From Owenia fusiformis (Eukaryota > Annelida > Polychaeta > Sabellida > Oweniidae): DNA of 60,000 bases. This document shows positions 26,701-41,700 of the stretch, in pieces. A model generated the notes under the pieces. That model ran no database searches and was not told where the DNA came from. It worked only from the letters and a program-made list of their open reading frames with translations. Made by a program: the position numbers and the translations under genes. The stretch spans positions 30,312,166 to 30,372,165 of the forward strand of contig CAIIXF020000011.1 in assembly GCA_903813345.2 (NCBI GenBank). The letters run 5' to 3'. The number at the start of each line of letters is the position of its first letter. The stretch's first letter is position 1.

Positions 26701-29700
26701 AGTGATCTGAGATTCAAGTGATATGGATATGCTATTAAATCAAAGTTTTCAGAAAGTTGCAATTCAACATTAAAATTTCTGTGCTGGAGAAGTCAAAAAT
26801 ATTTACTTGTAAATGTACTTATTTTGCAAAAAAATGTTTAAATTTGAGACCCATTTCCAAAAATGTCCCTTTAGAGAACTTCTATAGACACATGTTTTCA
26901 AATCCTAGTTAAAACAACAATAGCTGCAAATGTACCAAGATCAATGACTCCTACAACTCCTACCAAAGAGGAATGGGGGAGGGAGGGTTTTTTACATCTG
27001 CTTATGGTGGCAAATAGCAAAAAAAATTACCATGGCAAAAAAAAATTCCAAATTCCAAATTCCTTCCATGTCACATGCACTTATCAATTAAATATTCACT
27101 TGAAGTATGTGCTAAGATATCCATAAACCTATAAAACAATTATATCTATTTTGTATGAGAACCTATTATTGATATATCACATTTAATTGCATTGTGTCAT
27201 AGTTCAGAGAAGAATCATGACTTATCAGTGTGAGATTACATATAGATGCCTCTAAACACTTCCCCCTATGACTTGTTCATAAAAGATTCCTCAATTACTG
27301 TTAATGAAGGTCATAAATATTTTCACATCAAGGAAGAGAATTCCTTAAATAAGTTTCTCAATTACTTAACAATGAGAACTGTAAATACTGTTTCAAAGTC
27401 AGTTAATGGAATTAAGGGAGGTATAATGTCCTATGTAGTTGACGAGTGGGTGGGAGGAGTCAAGATTAAAATGTCAGTCGATTATGTCAACAGATTTAAA
27501 ATAGAGAACCAAAGTCAAAAGATTGCACAAAGTTAAAATAAGGACAATTTTTACATACAATCCTCAAATGTATAATTTCTTAATATATACCCAATTGAAA
27601 GTAAAGGAGCAGAGGTTAGTTTTAAATAAAGGTGCAAGTGTCAAATTAACCTGAAAGCTCAGGCAAATGTTTTTCTTTATGTACTGTTTAATGCAAACTT
27701 CATCAAAATCAGGGGGTGGAAGAGGGAGAAAGGAGCAGGGGAATGGTGAGTATTAAAGAAGGAGAATGGGAGAATTGAGGGGCAGGAAAATGGGAGAATT
27801 GAGAGGCAGGAGAATGGGAGAATTGAGAGACAAGAGAATGGGAGAATTGAAGGGCAGGAGAATGGGAGAATTGATGGACAAGATTGGGAGAATTGAGGGG
27901 CAGGAGACGAGAAAGGGGAAAAACAGAAACCTGGAGATAAGGGAAGGTAAGGGAGCAAAAGTAAACAGAAGAGGATGAGATAGGAGGCAAGGAGGAGAAA
28001 GCAGGAGGCAAGGAGAAAGCAGGAGGCAAGAAGGAGAAAGCAGAAGACAAGAGGGAGAAAGCAAGAGGCAAGAGGGAGAAAGCAGGAGGCAAGAGGGAGA
28101 AAGCAGAGGGCAAGAGGGAGAAAGCAGGAGGTAAGGAGAAAGCAGGAGGCAAGGAGGAAGCAGGAGGCAAAAAGGAGAAAGCAGGAGGCAAAAAGGAGGA
28201 AGCAGGAGACAAAAAGGAGAAAGCAGGAGACGGCGGTTAGAAATGGTACAAAGAAGAATGCTGGAAAGAGAAGGAGACAGGGATAGGAACAATAGAGAAA
28301 TAGAGAAACAAGAGCAGAGATGAGATAAAAAAGAGAGTAACTCAGCACATTGAATTGCATTTATGCAAAATGGTCACATTGATCTACAAATTATTCAAAC
28401 TGCAGATATCTTCTCAGCCATTGGGTCTACTTCAAACTTCAGTCAAATCTTAAACAATGAAAATGACATATTTTCACTTTCTCCAGGTAGATCTAAGGTC
28501 AAGATTGCTCTATTACAGTCGCCCCACTCTCCCCAATACCAGGCCTTGTCCTCCCTGTTGTACCCTGGTCATATAGGCCAGATGCTCTACACCCAATTAC
28601 CAATAAACAATGGATGGAGGAACTTTTAAGTTCTGACACGTGTACCGAAATCCGGAACAATTAATGATGAGTAAAAGTGTTCTGTACAAAAACTGAGACA
28701 TTTCCATGGAAATACTTTCAAAAAGAAGTGGTCTAGTTTTAAATAAAGCAATCTAATATATAACTGAACTAATCATATCATATGTACATTCTAAAATGTG
28801 AAGATTTTATTCATATTTTTTAGAGAAAACTGAAATAAACACATGTGGAGAATATAATCTTTTGAGAGGAATTGTGTTTCAGGCAGATGGCCTTAAATGT
28901 ACAAAGAGGGGGGTATAGAAAGGTGGGAGTTACTCTATTGGAACCAAAACTACTCATCCAAAACTGGACCTTTAAATTTCTTGGCTTAAAATGTCCATCC
29001 CAAAATTTCTCAAAATATCTCTGAATTTTGGGATACTGTAAGATTTTCAGAAGTTACTAAATATTAGATGGAGATCATTTCTTTTACGGCTATTAACAAA
29101 ATTCTTTCCAAATTTCTTTGGCTGACCACTGGGATTATTTGAAAAATAAACAATAAATTCCAAATATAGTGAACAACCAAATATTCTTGATCAAATTCCA
29201 GGTAAAATTGTTGAAGATAATGAGAGATATTGAGAAAACGCATTTTGCATCTAAACAGGGATCCAAAATTCTAATGAGGGCAGATGAAGAACTGAAAGAA
29301 TCGAGTACTCCAATTCCTGTAATCTTTGATATCATTTTTTTTTTAATGTATAGTGTATAGGCATCTTTAGAGGACATCTAAGATAATTGGACCTTTAAAG
29401 TTTAAAGAGCAGATGTCAAAGCTGGCCACAGTGACACCCAGATGGTAGCAAGAATTAGCATTACTATACATATCACCCTTGCTTAAAATATACCTCAGTT
29501 CTTGCATATTTCATGTCATTTCTCACCAAAGTTTTATGGAGTTACTGCATTTTCTTGCATTCGTATATAATATAGTATGTTATCTCAAAGACGTGTTACT
29601 TAATTTTTCTTGATTTCTTTTTGTTTTCATATTATTTCATATACAAAGAACGGTCATGATTATGTTTTATCAACAAGTGGCAGCCATTTTTAAAGGGACA

Positions 29701-32700
29701 GGTGAAAATGAGGCTTTAGTCTCTAATCTGTCTCTTTTCTATAAAACATGTATTGGAATGTGACTCTGAGGTCAAAGAAGGAGACTAGTGTTCGACCAAA
29801 ACATCGCCATGTGCTCTATCTTAGACAGACTTTTAAAGAGTTTAAAGAGCCATTTAATTATTAAAGTTCATAGAAGTTCATTTTTGGGACAGCTGATTTT
29901 GGGCTGGGGTTATAGAGTATATTTCCTTTTTTGCTCCTCTGATCAAGACGAATCATTCACCATTGAACAAAAGGAAACTCAATACGAACGATTTTTGCAT
30001 TTTCAATTTCTATGGCAACAAAGGTCTGCAAATATAAATATAATCTGAAGCACGATCAAATATTGTTTCCTTGTCACTGCATATAGAAATTCTTTTGATC
30101 ATTTAAAATGAGTAATTATAGAGAAAAATATCAACAAAATCCATTTTCAATGAGTATGTCCGTAATCTAGAATTACCAATATTAAAAATTCAACAAGTTT
30201 CAATAACACAAATTACAAAAATGTATAATACTGTCACATATAAGCTAGTCACATAAAAAAAATAGTAAATCATCTTCAACTACATGTAATTGTGTAAAAA
30301 TGTGCAAAAGAGGGGGGGGGGGCTCTTTTGCTCAGAGGCACAGAGGGATGGGTTGGACAATGGTAAAATGCAGTTTCCTACAAGACTAAATGAACAATAA
30401 ATCAAAGAGTGTACCATGTAAACACTAAAATTGTCTTCATTAATGTCTGTGTTTCCTAATTCATCATGACTATTATACTTGAAAAGTGCAATGATATACT
30501 CTCTATCCTTAAGTCATTAAAGCAGTCATCAAATTAGTTTTGTCAACACCAAGTGGCCTCTCCTGGAGGAGACAATGGGACATAATGGGATATATATAAT
30601 ATATATATGTTGATATGGCAACCAAACTGACATCACATGACCTCAGTAAACAACAAACAATCAACTTGGTCACTTGAATTATTGAAGAATCCCAGTTACA
30701 ACAGGGCAGACTCACATAAATCTCTTTCTAAAGAACAGAACACTAGAGTGCTAGGAGAGACCCATTGTTTTGGCTTCAATATCACCATCTTCACCCGAGG
30801 GATCCTGTTGTACAACAAATTATTGTAAATTCACAATGTTAATTGGCAAAACTTTCTATTTTTAATTCTTGAGGGTTTTGCTTTTTCGACACCACAATTA
30901 CCCAGATATATTATCCCCAGATAATTATAATAAATTAAAATTGTGTCTTCAGGGGTCGGAACAAACATGGCACGCTTATGGTGAATTATTAATTTCAACC
31001 TTCTGTGTTCAAATTATTTTCCATGCAAAAGTCTGTATGCAAATTCCAGCACATTGAAACAATGACAGGCAAATGTCAACCTTTAACCAGAAATCAGCAA
31101 CCTCTTGAGAAAACTCAATCTAACTTTGTCCTTTTGATAACAAACATACTCTTATAAGAGTAAAAGGGATAATTAAGCTGAGGGTCTAACAAAATGATGT
31201 TCCTAAGTTTGGACATGTGTTGTTGGCTGAATGCCAAATTACCACGTGTCCAGTACCCAAGAAGAGAGACCATTGTGTTCCACATACAAATTAAACAAAA
31301 ACACAAAATAGAAAAGAAAAAAAACGTAAATTAGCGTATATTACACCCTGTGAACTATACATATAATTTTATCAAATTCTAAGATCATGGCTGGGATACA
31401 TTTACAAGATAATACACAATATATTACAAGCTAAACAATCATACAAGGTAAAATTGAGAAATGGGAAATTTAAAATATATCATAATTTGACATTTTGCCA
31501 ATAAGCAGATGGCACTATATGGTCTCCACATCAATGGAATTATATATTCTTAGAAAAAAGCCAATTAAAATTAAATATATCTGCGAATGAGGTATAGCAT
31601 AACAAATTGTACAAATACTATTTGAACTTCAATTCTTCAACTTTTTAGTAGATGTCCATTTATAACTCCAGAAACTACTGTACAGAACTATTGCAAAGCA
31701 TTTACAAACAAAATGTTAAAGATGTCGAACACCAACTGCCAAAACACCAACCACCATGAACAATTTTGATGATGACATAAAAATCAAAAGTGTCTTATTG
31801 TAGAGGACAAGAGCTTCCCAATAGTTTTATTTTGCTTCTTTCACATTTTCTTCTTCACGTATTAGGTGTATTAGGGTCCGACCCTCGGAGTAACAAGGAG
31901 ACGTATTGAATGTGAGATCACCCGTATATTCTGAACTGAAACTAAAGTACAACCTGAGGAGGATAGCCCCCCCCCTTTATTGTACAATCAACCACCAAAA
32001 GATGTTTCCCAAGTTAATTTTTTCTAAAATCTTACATCCCAAAGCCTCAACAATTATTTCTAGATTTTTTTTATAAAATAGGAGCTTGTGAGACAAAAGG
32101 ATTGTAATGGATCAATAAGCCGTATTGATTTGATAAATTAGCGGCAAAATATGGCAGCTGAGAAATGGTCTCTGGGTCGGGATGCTGTCGAAGAAATGGC
32201 GACATGTGTAAAAAATGGTATTTTTGATGCAGGATGTAAACAGAGATTCTATAGAGTCCAATTCTTGTAGATACTAAACAAACACTGACAAATAAAAGAC
32301 ACAATTTTAATAGCGACTTAATAAAGAGAAATTCTTAAGAATAGTACTCAAAAATATAAATCAATTGTGTCCCAACTCTAGCGTCTTTTCAACAATTAAG
32401 GGTGGCCTAAAAGTATGTTTGAACTAAAGTCAGATTTCCAAATAAAACAATGTTTTGTTAGTGTCTAATTTAGCCTACATTCCTTAAGGTGAAACTGCAC
32501 TCATTACCCCAAGTAAAATAAAAACCTTTCCACAATACATCAAAGCTAAGGCAGGAAAAGAAAAGCGTTTTTTACAGAAATACTTTTCAGCTTTTCTATA
32601 ACCTAAATAAAGTTGAAAACAATAAGAATTCACTCGTTTGGCTAGACAGAATTTTAAGCAGAAAGGCAATTTGACATGATGAATGTGGTATGATATATTT

Positions 32701-35700
32701 GGTGTATTTGTCTGTCAATCAAAATGTATTGTTCCTAGTGTTTAGGGTTTTTATTACTAACTAGAGACATTTATCTTAAGGAAGATGCAGGTCATGTTGA
32801 CCACAAATAAAGTGATAAAAACTTGTGGGGTGGTTCAAGAAAAGTTCAAATCCGAAGTATTTTCTTTCAAAAAGTTTTTATCTTTCTTTTCAAACTATTG
32901 CGTGATATTCTTTGAACTCAATTTTAGTTATAACACATTTACATAAAAATATTATTCAAACAAAGTTTACAATTTAAGTACCGATTTCTAAACATTTTTA
33001 AATTGAGATTTAATGTATGTTTTAAATAAAGCAAGGGTGAACTTCTGAGGTTGTAATGTTTATGCAAGTCATATCAAACTTAGACAAATCACAATAATTT
33101 TTTGTGATTAAAGTTTTATTGTTCTGTCAGATGCTACATTGTCCCCCCCCCCCCCTTTCTTCTCTCCCCTGGCATAATGTTCACCAAAGAAAGAAAACCA
33201 GAGTTTTCACTCCTTTCCTGAATACAGAAAAACCTTTTAGTATAAGTTCACTACTTGAAGAGACATCTTACATTGACTCCTGTATAAAATCCCATTTCTG
33301 TTATAAACACCTACCTTCAGTGAACACTTTTTTATGGCCCGATTGGTGTTCACTATATACAGGTTTTACTGTAGTTAATATAGATTATGTTACCTTAAAC
33401 TTAAAAAAATACAATAATAAACATTCTACTTTAAAGTATACAAACATATTTATACATTGAAGTGTAGTAGATATTTCACACAAGCACTTAAATCATGTGA
33501 AATTCCACATCATAATGTACTCAGAGCTTGACTGTTTGACCAGTTGATTCATAATAGAGGTTTCATTCTGTTCCTCCAATCTCACATTTAATACAATGGT
33601 TTAAATACTTCCCCGAAAAGATCTTGTGCACATATCGAGCATAATTGCCATATGAAAATGTTTTCTATTTTGTTTTTCATTAATATTAAATTCATAAATA
33701 AAAAATTTCGACTGCTAGTACCAAAAAATGAAAAAGTGATCTATTCCATGCACCAAACTAATAATTCCCCCTCTGCTCTTGTGTGTGACAACAAATCCTT
33801 GAAAAGTAAATATATCAACAGATTTCCCGTCTTGCAGTATAAATTGACAAGAGAAACTTTAGACAATTGAGAATCATGTTTTTGAGTCAAAATTCGTTGA
33901 AATTTAAACACACACAAGAGCAGAGGGGGAATTATTAGTTTGGTGCATGGAATAGATCACTTTTTCATTTTGGTACTGGCAGTCAACATTTTTTATTTAT
34001 GAATTTAATATTAATGAAAAACAAAATAGAAAACATTTTCATATGGCAATTATGCTCGATATGTCCGCAAGATCTTTTCGGGGAAGTAAAAGAATCAACC
34101 AGAACAACGGCAACGCCAAAGCGTAGCGAATCCCATCGAACAGCCATGGATGGCGTTTTACAAACAACGTATATAGCAAAAATGGCAAGCATTTTTCAAA
34201 ATGGCCGCCTTCTACCAAAAGTGTCATTAGACCATTTGCCATACTTATAGTATTCACATACCAAATATGAACAAAATCGCTCCACTATTTTTCGAGTTAT
34301 TGTAAAATATGTTAAAATGGTGGCCATTTTTCAAAATGGCCACCTTCTTCCAAAAGTGTCATAAGACAGTGTGCCCTCCTTATAGTATTCACATACCAAA
34401 TATGAACAAAATCGCTTCACTACTTCTCGAGTTATAGTAAAAAAGGTTAAAATGGCGGCCATTTTTCAAAATGGCGGCCATTTTTTAAAATGGCCACCTT
34501 CTACCAAAAGTGTCTTTAGACAGTGTGCAATGTTTATAGTATTCACATACCAAATATGAACAAAATCGCTCCACTACTTTTCGAGTTACAGCAAAAATCG
34601 TAAAATAACGAGTAAAGGCCGCCATTTTTCAAGATGGCTGCCATGTGCTTCTTTAATATCTACATTTCTAGCTTTATTAATGTCCTATATAATTTCTTTA
34701 CATCTAAAACATATTGCTATTACAGTTTTACATATTGCACCTAAATTACTGTAAATTCGGCACTAAAATGGCCGCCATTTTCAAATGAGCAGCCATTTTG
34801 AAAATCGGCTTTCGAGCAGAACTTCTACCCCTATAGGGTATATGTGTAAAAATATGAACAAAATCGGGCCAACGGTATTTGAGTTATTGCCCGGACGGAC
34901 GTACGTACGTACGGACGGACGTACGTACGGACGGAAGGACGGAGGCGTTCCCTATATCCCTCCGAACTTCGTTCGATGGGATAACTATATGGAATCAATG
35001 TTATCAATGGTATCATGTATCATTGTCCTGGAATATTGGACCAACACACTTCTTGAGAAAGTAAACAGACCAAAGCATTCAGACTTTTGGAAAACCATTT
35101 ATAAATGGAAATCATCAATGTGGTCCCACTGAACGGTCTTTTTCCATAGTGGTAAGCCACACCCAATTTAGTTCACTGTCTCTAGAAGGGTGGCCATCAA
35201 GCCATCAATAGATACAAGGGGGTCTGGAAATGCAGAATAGATATCCCATTTCAGGAATCTATTAAAGGATTAAATTATCAGATTTTTCTGTCATGTTCTT
35301 TACAAAAACTTGATTACCAAATGCAAAATTTTCAATAAGTTTGTGGTTTATTCATTTTCGTTTTAATTTATCTGATATTGTAAAATCTTTGAGAACTATG
35401 AACCTTGTATTAGCTTGTTTAAAGAAATATATTAACTTGAATGCTGATTTAGTGTGATATTTAGCCACAAGATGGTAGCATGTGACTGTCCAGACCTCAA
35501 ATGAAGTGCACATTTTGTAAACACTAAAAAGTCAAAAAATTGAAAAAATAATTTATGGTATAAATCTTTAATTGAATTATTATACATTGATATAACTATT
35601 ATTTATTTATAAATGGGCACTATAAAATAATGAATGCAAGATGAGAACGAAAATATTCAAAAGAATATAAAGTATACTACTATTTTTCAGAATTTTAAAA

Positions 35701-38700
35701 TGCTTTTTTCATTGGAACAAAAACATTACTCTTTTTAAATCTGCATAATTAAGATTTTCTAAAGGAACAATGCATGTATAAATCAGTGTGTTAAAATGAT
35801 GAGTATAAATTGTCTATTGTGCTAGAACCATCTGCTAAGAGTGATGCATCAATGTAACCAAGGAAACCATTTGTTGCTCTATCTCTAGAAAAAACATTAT
35901 CTTTTTGAATTATAATACAGGTATACATTAGTAACATTGCTATTGTTTTGAATAAATTACATTCACCTCAGTAAAATTTAGACTCTAGGTACAAGCCTGA
36001 TATGGTTACTTATTTAACATGATGATTAAGCAACAATATAAGGCAAATGTCCAGACATCGGTGGACTATAGAATATTCTGTGTTCTCCCCAGGATTTTCC
36101 TGTAGGTGCAAAATTTCTTTTTTCATAATTACGATCAAATTAAGACAAATTTAAGTCTAAATATGCATATTTTTCATGATTTTCCTCATTTTCAAGTGGG
36201 TGCAAATGGATTCTCAGGTGGGTGTGAGCCTTTTATTACAATCTCAATAATCTTGCTTGCTGGGGAGATCACTTATATCCATGAGTATGTAAAATTGTAC
36301 AAAATTCCCAAGACAACTCTGCAATGCCATTGGGAGCCACGAGATAATCTTACAATATCTTTGCAACATTTATGGGTAGGTTTTCAACGAGTTTGATTCA
36401 GAAGAATTGGGGGACATCATCAACTTTCATCTCCGTGCTAAAATCTGCCAGTGACCCATGAGACATCTAAAAAAATGTACGGCAGTGGTGGATAATCTTC
36501 AGGAGGCCTCACGGTTCACCAGCATCCCCGCCCAGCATCTTTTGGGAAATCAGTGCAAATGTGACTGACATATAAACGTTTACAGGTATTCCAGTTTTTT
36601 CTATATTAACAATGGAACAAAACTCCTCTTTAAGCATGAGTTTGAGTGATTATAAAACTTTAGGCAAGTGAATAAAACTAGCGAGATTTTTTAAACTGAT
36701 AACAATTCTATTCTAAAAATGCATTATCATCTAACAATAGTTTTAAAACTTTTGTCTAATGCAATTTTGATTGATTCGTTGGTTTAATCCACATCGCGAT
36801 GCAACATCCCTCGTGCCTAAAGACCCAAGGGGATAAATCTGCTGGGGTTATTATAATATATTCCTAAATGATTTTAAATCTGAGAAGTCACATAGGGTGA
36901 TGTACTTCCATGAGGATACAAGATGCAATTACTGTGCATGGCTTTTAATGAACATAGCTGACAATTGTTGCATTTCTGATTTTCATTAGCCCGCCATATG
37001 TCCCCGAGAAAATGCTTAATGACTTTAATTATAATGCAAATGTAGCGATTTAGTAACCAGGATTATACCAAAACTATCTCTTGTTTTAAATTCATGTTTT
37101 TTTCAATTTGATCTCCCATAGTTATGATAATTTCTGATAGATAAAAAAATCAGAAATTATATTCTAAAAAAAAGTTGATGAAGATTTGATGTAAAGTTGT
37201 ATTTAATTATACCCGGTTAATATCTCATAATGAAAACAGCTGGGTTCCATCGAAATATTACTTCTCGACTCATTGCCCATAAACAAGTGCAACCATAGAA
37301 TCTTTTGCAGACTTACTAGTCCGTGTCCTAAAATTTATATCAAACCTTTACAGGAAATTTTTTCTGAAGGCCTCACCACAGGTGATTTAGTCCCTTAAAA
37401 CAATGCTAGTTTATATTTTTTTCTCATTTAGGATTCATTCATTATATATTAATGATTTGTTGGTAAAAATTAAATTGTAGCTTATCTCATCGCATTGTTT
37501 CTATATCGCATCTGCCTGCATTTGTAATGAGACGACCTATTTTTCCCGTCTTCAAAACATAATAGACAATGAAGACCTACGAGGACCTCTCACTTGTGCT
37601 TTACATCATTTTTTGTTGAATTGATGCATCATTCTTTTTATCTCTACATTTCCTTTGAAATCATCTGTAGATCCAGTCTTTGATTAACACCTTTCATGTT
37701 TCTTAGTGTATTGTTTCTTTCACTCCCAAAATGACTGTTATTATTTTGATATAATTTATAATGTCTGAAAAACATATTCAAAAATATTTCGACTGAATGG
37801 ATGACTGAAAACTTAATTTTTTAGTTTCAACTAAGATAATACTTTATATATAAAGCTATGAACACATTGAAATATTACTACTGCGTGAAAGCAAGATTTT
37901 TCATTTTCATCTTAAAGTGGCAGTAAAGGGCAGAAATTGTAAAATGTTAGAAGCAATATTTTTCAAAAACAAGCCAATACGTTAGAAGAAAGGCATGCCC
38001 ATAAATGCTATGAGTAAAACATATCATAAAACTCGAAGTGAGGTGCTGTCCCTGTAACCTTGAGGTTCTGAGTTCAAGAAACGTGAGCTCCTTGCGTTTA
38101 TTCATTTGTAATATTTTGACAAAATTATATGAACACACCATATTAATATGAACACTTTAAGTTTATTCCTAGATTCCCCTGTGAAAATACCAAGACCTTC
38201 TAATATGGACATTTTGAAATGCAAACATATCTCAACAAAAGCGATGTATAAATTTTGACAAATATCTAAGAGAAACAGATTGCATCAACTTGCGGTCCAG
38301 TTGCAAGTAAATGAGAGATTTTCATCTTATTTCTTGTTTACAAATGCAATGGTTAGATTAGTTCGAAAAAAACAAAAGAGCTATCCTTTAAATGCAATTA
38401 TATCATTAATACATGTCAAATAATGGTATATATTCAATTTTACCTGTTCATTAAGAAATAAAGCACTCATTGGCACAATAAATAATAATCATTGTATTTC
38501 ATCCAGGCCACCAGATTTATTTGAATCTACGCTTGTTATCTCTGACATTGAAGAATCTGAGAGTTAAACAAGCATGTGAAAATACACAAAGAGTGTAAAA
38601 TGGCGAACAATTTCAAATACAGAAATCAAAGATAAAAAATCATTTAACAAAGGTATAAGTGAAGGTATAGAATAATAGCTGGTTCTCTTATAACATTACT

Positions 38701-41700
38701 AAATACCAGTTGTATGATATGTATTATGCCAACATTAAATTGATATCCCTATCAAATAACTAACATAACTAATGACAAGTACTTTTTCATAACAAATATG
38801 AAATGTAAAATAAGTTATACAATACAACTGTAATTCACACCTTGATGTCTGACAGGGTGTCCGATTTAAAAAGCAAAACATTTCAAACATTTAAAGATCA
38901 GATTAGATATTGAGACATAATGACAAAATAAGTAACGTCACTGTATAAAAACATACTATTGTATGCTAGTAAAATTCCAGTGAAGAATATTTGATGAATG
39001 AGTTTCTAAAGATGAAACCAAAAAATAGAAACAATTTACCTATAAACAAAAAGTCTCATTTAGATGCTATATTTTGATCTAAGAACAAAAGGACAATTTC
39101 TTGAAATTTGAGCGAGGAATTTCGTGAAATAAGAATGGCTGGAGAATATGTTACTTACGGGTAAGAAAGTGATTAACTTGTTTGTGTAACTCGATCTGTC
39201 TGGAGTTGTCAAAATTCACATACCTTATAACATATAGTACTGTCACAGCAGTTACAATAGTAGTGCAGATAAACAGCATGTAAAACTCAAACAACCCCGG
39301 AAGATCAAGAAAAATATTTCATTACATGGTAAGGATCAATGCAAAAAAAATTCATTTAGCGTTCATGTAGAATAGCAGACATATATTCTCATCCGACAAT
39401 CATGACAATCACGATGTTAAAAAATGTTGTTACCAACCAAATATAACCAACGATTCAAATAATGTTAATTTTCTGACTACTGTATTAAGTCTATAATGAC
39501 AATGGTTATTTGAGCGGGAATTTTCACCAAAATAAGTTTTGTAGAATTGTTTATAATATGATCGATGACATTTTGCACCAATAATTGGTAAGTAACAGTC
39601 CTTGGTACATGACTCACTTAGCTGTCAAAGAAAGATAAATGATGATAAGTTTAAAGGCAGATACATTATACAACTTTCAGTACAAAGACTGTATATTATT
39701 ACGCCACGTTACATTCTCAGACACCGATTTCACGCAAAATTAATCAAAATTTTAATTTCTCAAAATCTGTCAAAATGAGTGATAGGAAAAATGCTATAAC
39801 CTATAATCTCAGTAGAGTAATCAATCTATAGTAAGTCTGCATTAATAGTGACATCTGTGAGAAACTGCTCAATGAAACAAGTCTGATCCAATTACACGGC
39901 ACTTTCAAAGGCGGGAGATTTTTTGAGTCTTGCTCCTCCGGGAGACAAAATATGTAAAAAAGTAGATTGGTTCTGTTTGACAAGTGAGTCCAAAATAATG
40001 TTTGTAAAAAGATTAACTATTTCAATAGAGTTACTGGCTTCAAAATTTGAAGAAAATATTTTAAATCTAAATTTTACAAGGCATTAGCATGCAAAACAAC
40101 ATGCTATTTGCTACAGGTGCTGACCGTCTGACTGCACTGACTGCCAAATGCCAAATACTGTCCACAAAAAGTTTGAGACTATAACAATCGTGGTGGTGAC
40201 ATAACAAAACTGTCTAATGTTACACAATTGACTGATGGAGTAGGGAGCTTAATTCACTCATTATGGAGAGATCACTTGAATAATTATATATCAGGTATAA
40301 CTAGATTTGAGACATTAACTTATTTGACTCAGAGAGAGAACTAGTTAAATCAAACAAATAATTATCATATTTCTTATGCAACATCACATATTGATACATT
40401 CATCATAATTATACTGCTCTATTTATGACCAAAACCCCTAAAAATGATTTGCAAAAATATTCTGATCTAACAACATTTGTTTTGAAAAGGATGGTGAGAT
40501 TCACCCTAAGGTAGATTTTGATGATAATTTCATGGTTAAAATTACCAATAATTACAAATAATTAAGAATGAATTAGCTAATATTTTTCACATCTTTATGT
40601 AGATATTTACCAACAACTGTAAAAAGACATAATTCAAAATCAAAATTTTTCGATTCCTCAAAGTTTTTGTTTGGAAAAATTGAAAGTGAGGAACTTCACT
40701 CATTACTTGTACTATAACTTCATACAATATATACTCTTAGATACTAAACAAAAATATACCAGAGTACAAAATATGTGAAAACAAAAAATCCTGGGAAACA
40801 TTTAAGAATCCTTGAAGACATTACACTGACCCCAAGGGACATTAAAAGAAACGTTTTGATTTATAGATGAATGAGCAAAATTGTCATTAATTAACCACTC
40901 GTCGCGTGACTCGATGACTTTGATCACAAAGAAGTGTGACTTTACAATAGATATTAAAATAAAGAGCAAGAAAAAGTTTAAAACAATATGTCCGGCATCG
41001 GGGCATAAGTATGGTGGTATTTAACGATGACAGTTGTACATCTTTTACACGTGATTCACCCTCTGCTGAAAAATCAACATCATACGTTAAATTCCAAGTT
41101 TATCTCATTAAAAAGAATAAATTAAATTTACTAATTTTTCCCTTATACTTTTATATATAGCTTGCACGTATAAATGAACTTAAATTCAGTTATATTTATC
41201 ACAATTCCTCTCTAGTTAATTCTAAAGCATGTATGTATTAGGAAAATATTGACAGATTCTTTCAGGGCGTGACAGCCGACATGTGACTGTGACAACCAAC
41301 ATGTGACGGTGACACCTAACAGAAACAGGAACATAGGTTGGAAGTGTGTGTATGCTTAGCACTGACAAATTGATATCATTATTTGAATGATTTGTAGGAA
41401 CATCCTCGATAAACAAAAAATTAATTGATATAACTGATGCATTCTAGAGCTGCCATTTTTACTCTCCAAAATGTTGTTATTTTTAACCTTGTAATCTGGT
41501 GGAAGGAAACATTTTTTCTTCATTGTTTCAAAATTTTGTTTGATTTTCTATTTATAAAAATCAACATTGTTTGCTCATCATGATCTCTTCAATGAAAGAT
41601 GATAACACATGGAAATTATAATTGCTGTTCTGTAATACTCCTTTCTCGGCAGATTCTAGATACGACAGGGCCTGGGGTAACAATTACATGCAATTCAATG

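Noticed and set aside
27677-28360. Long minus-strand Ser/Leu/Pro-rich frames (up to 227 codons) as genes
   Set aside because: They are translations of a purine-rich minisatellite tract in overlapping frames.
33652-34192. Two frames starting MKMFSILFFINIKF on opposite strands
   Set aside because: They are the same sequence in the two arms of the foldback element, not two genes.
36460-36565. Short G+C-rich plus-strand frame (about 34 codons, includes NLQEASRFTSIPAQHLL)
   Set aside because: Too short, no convincing splice sites on both sides and no recognised family.
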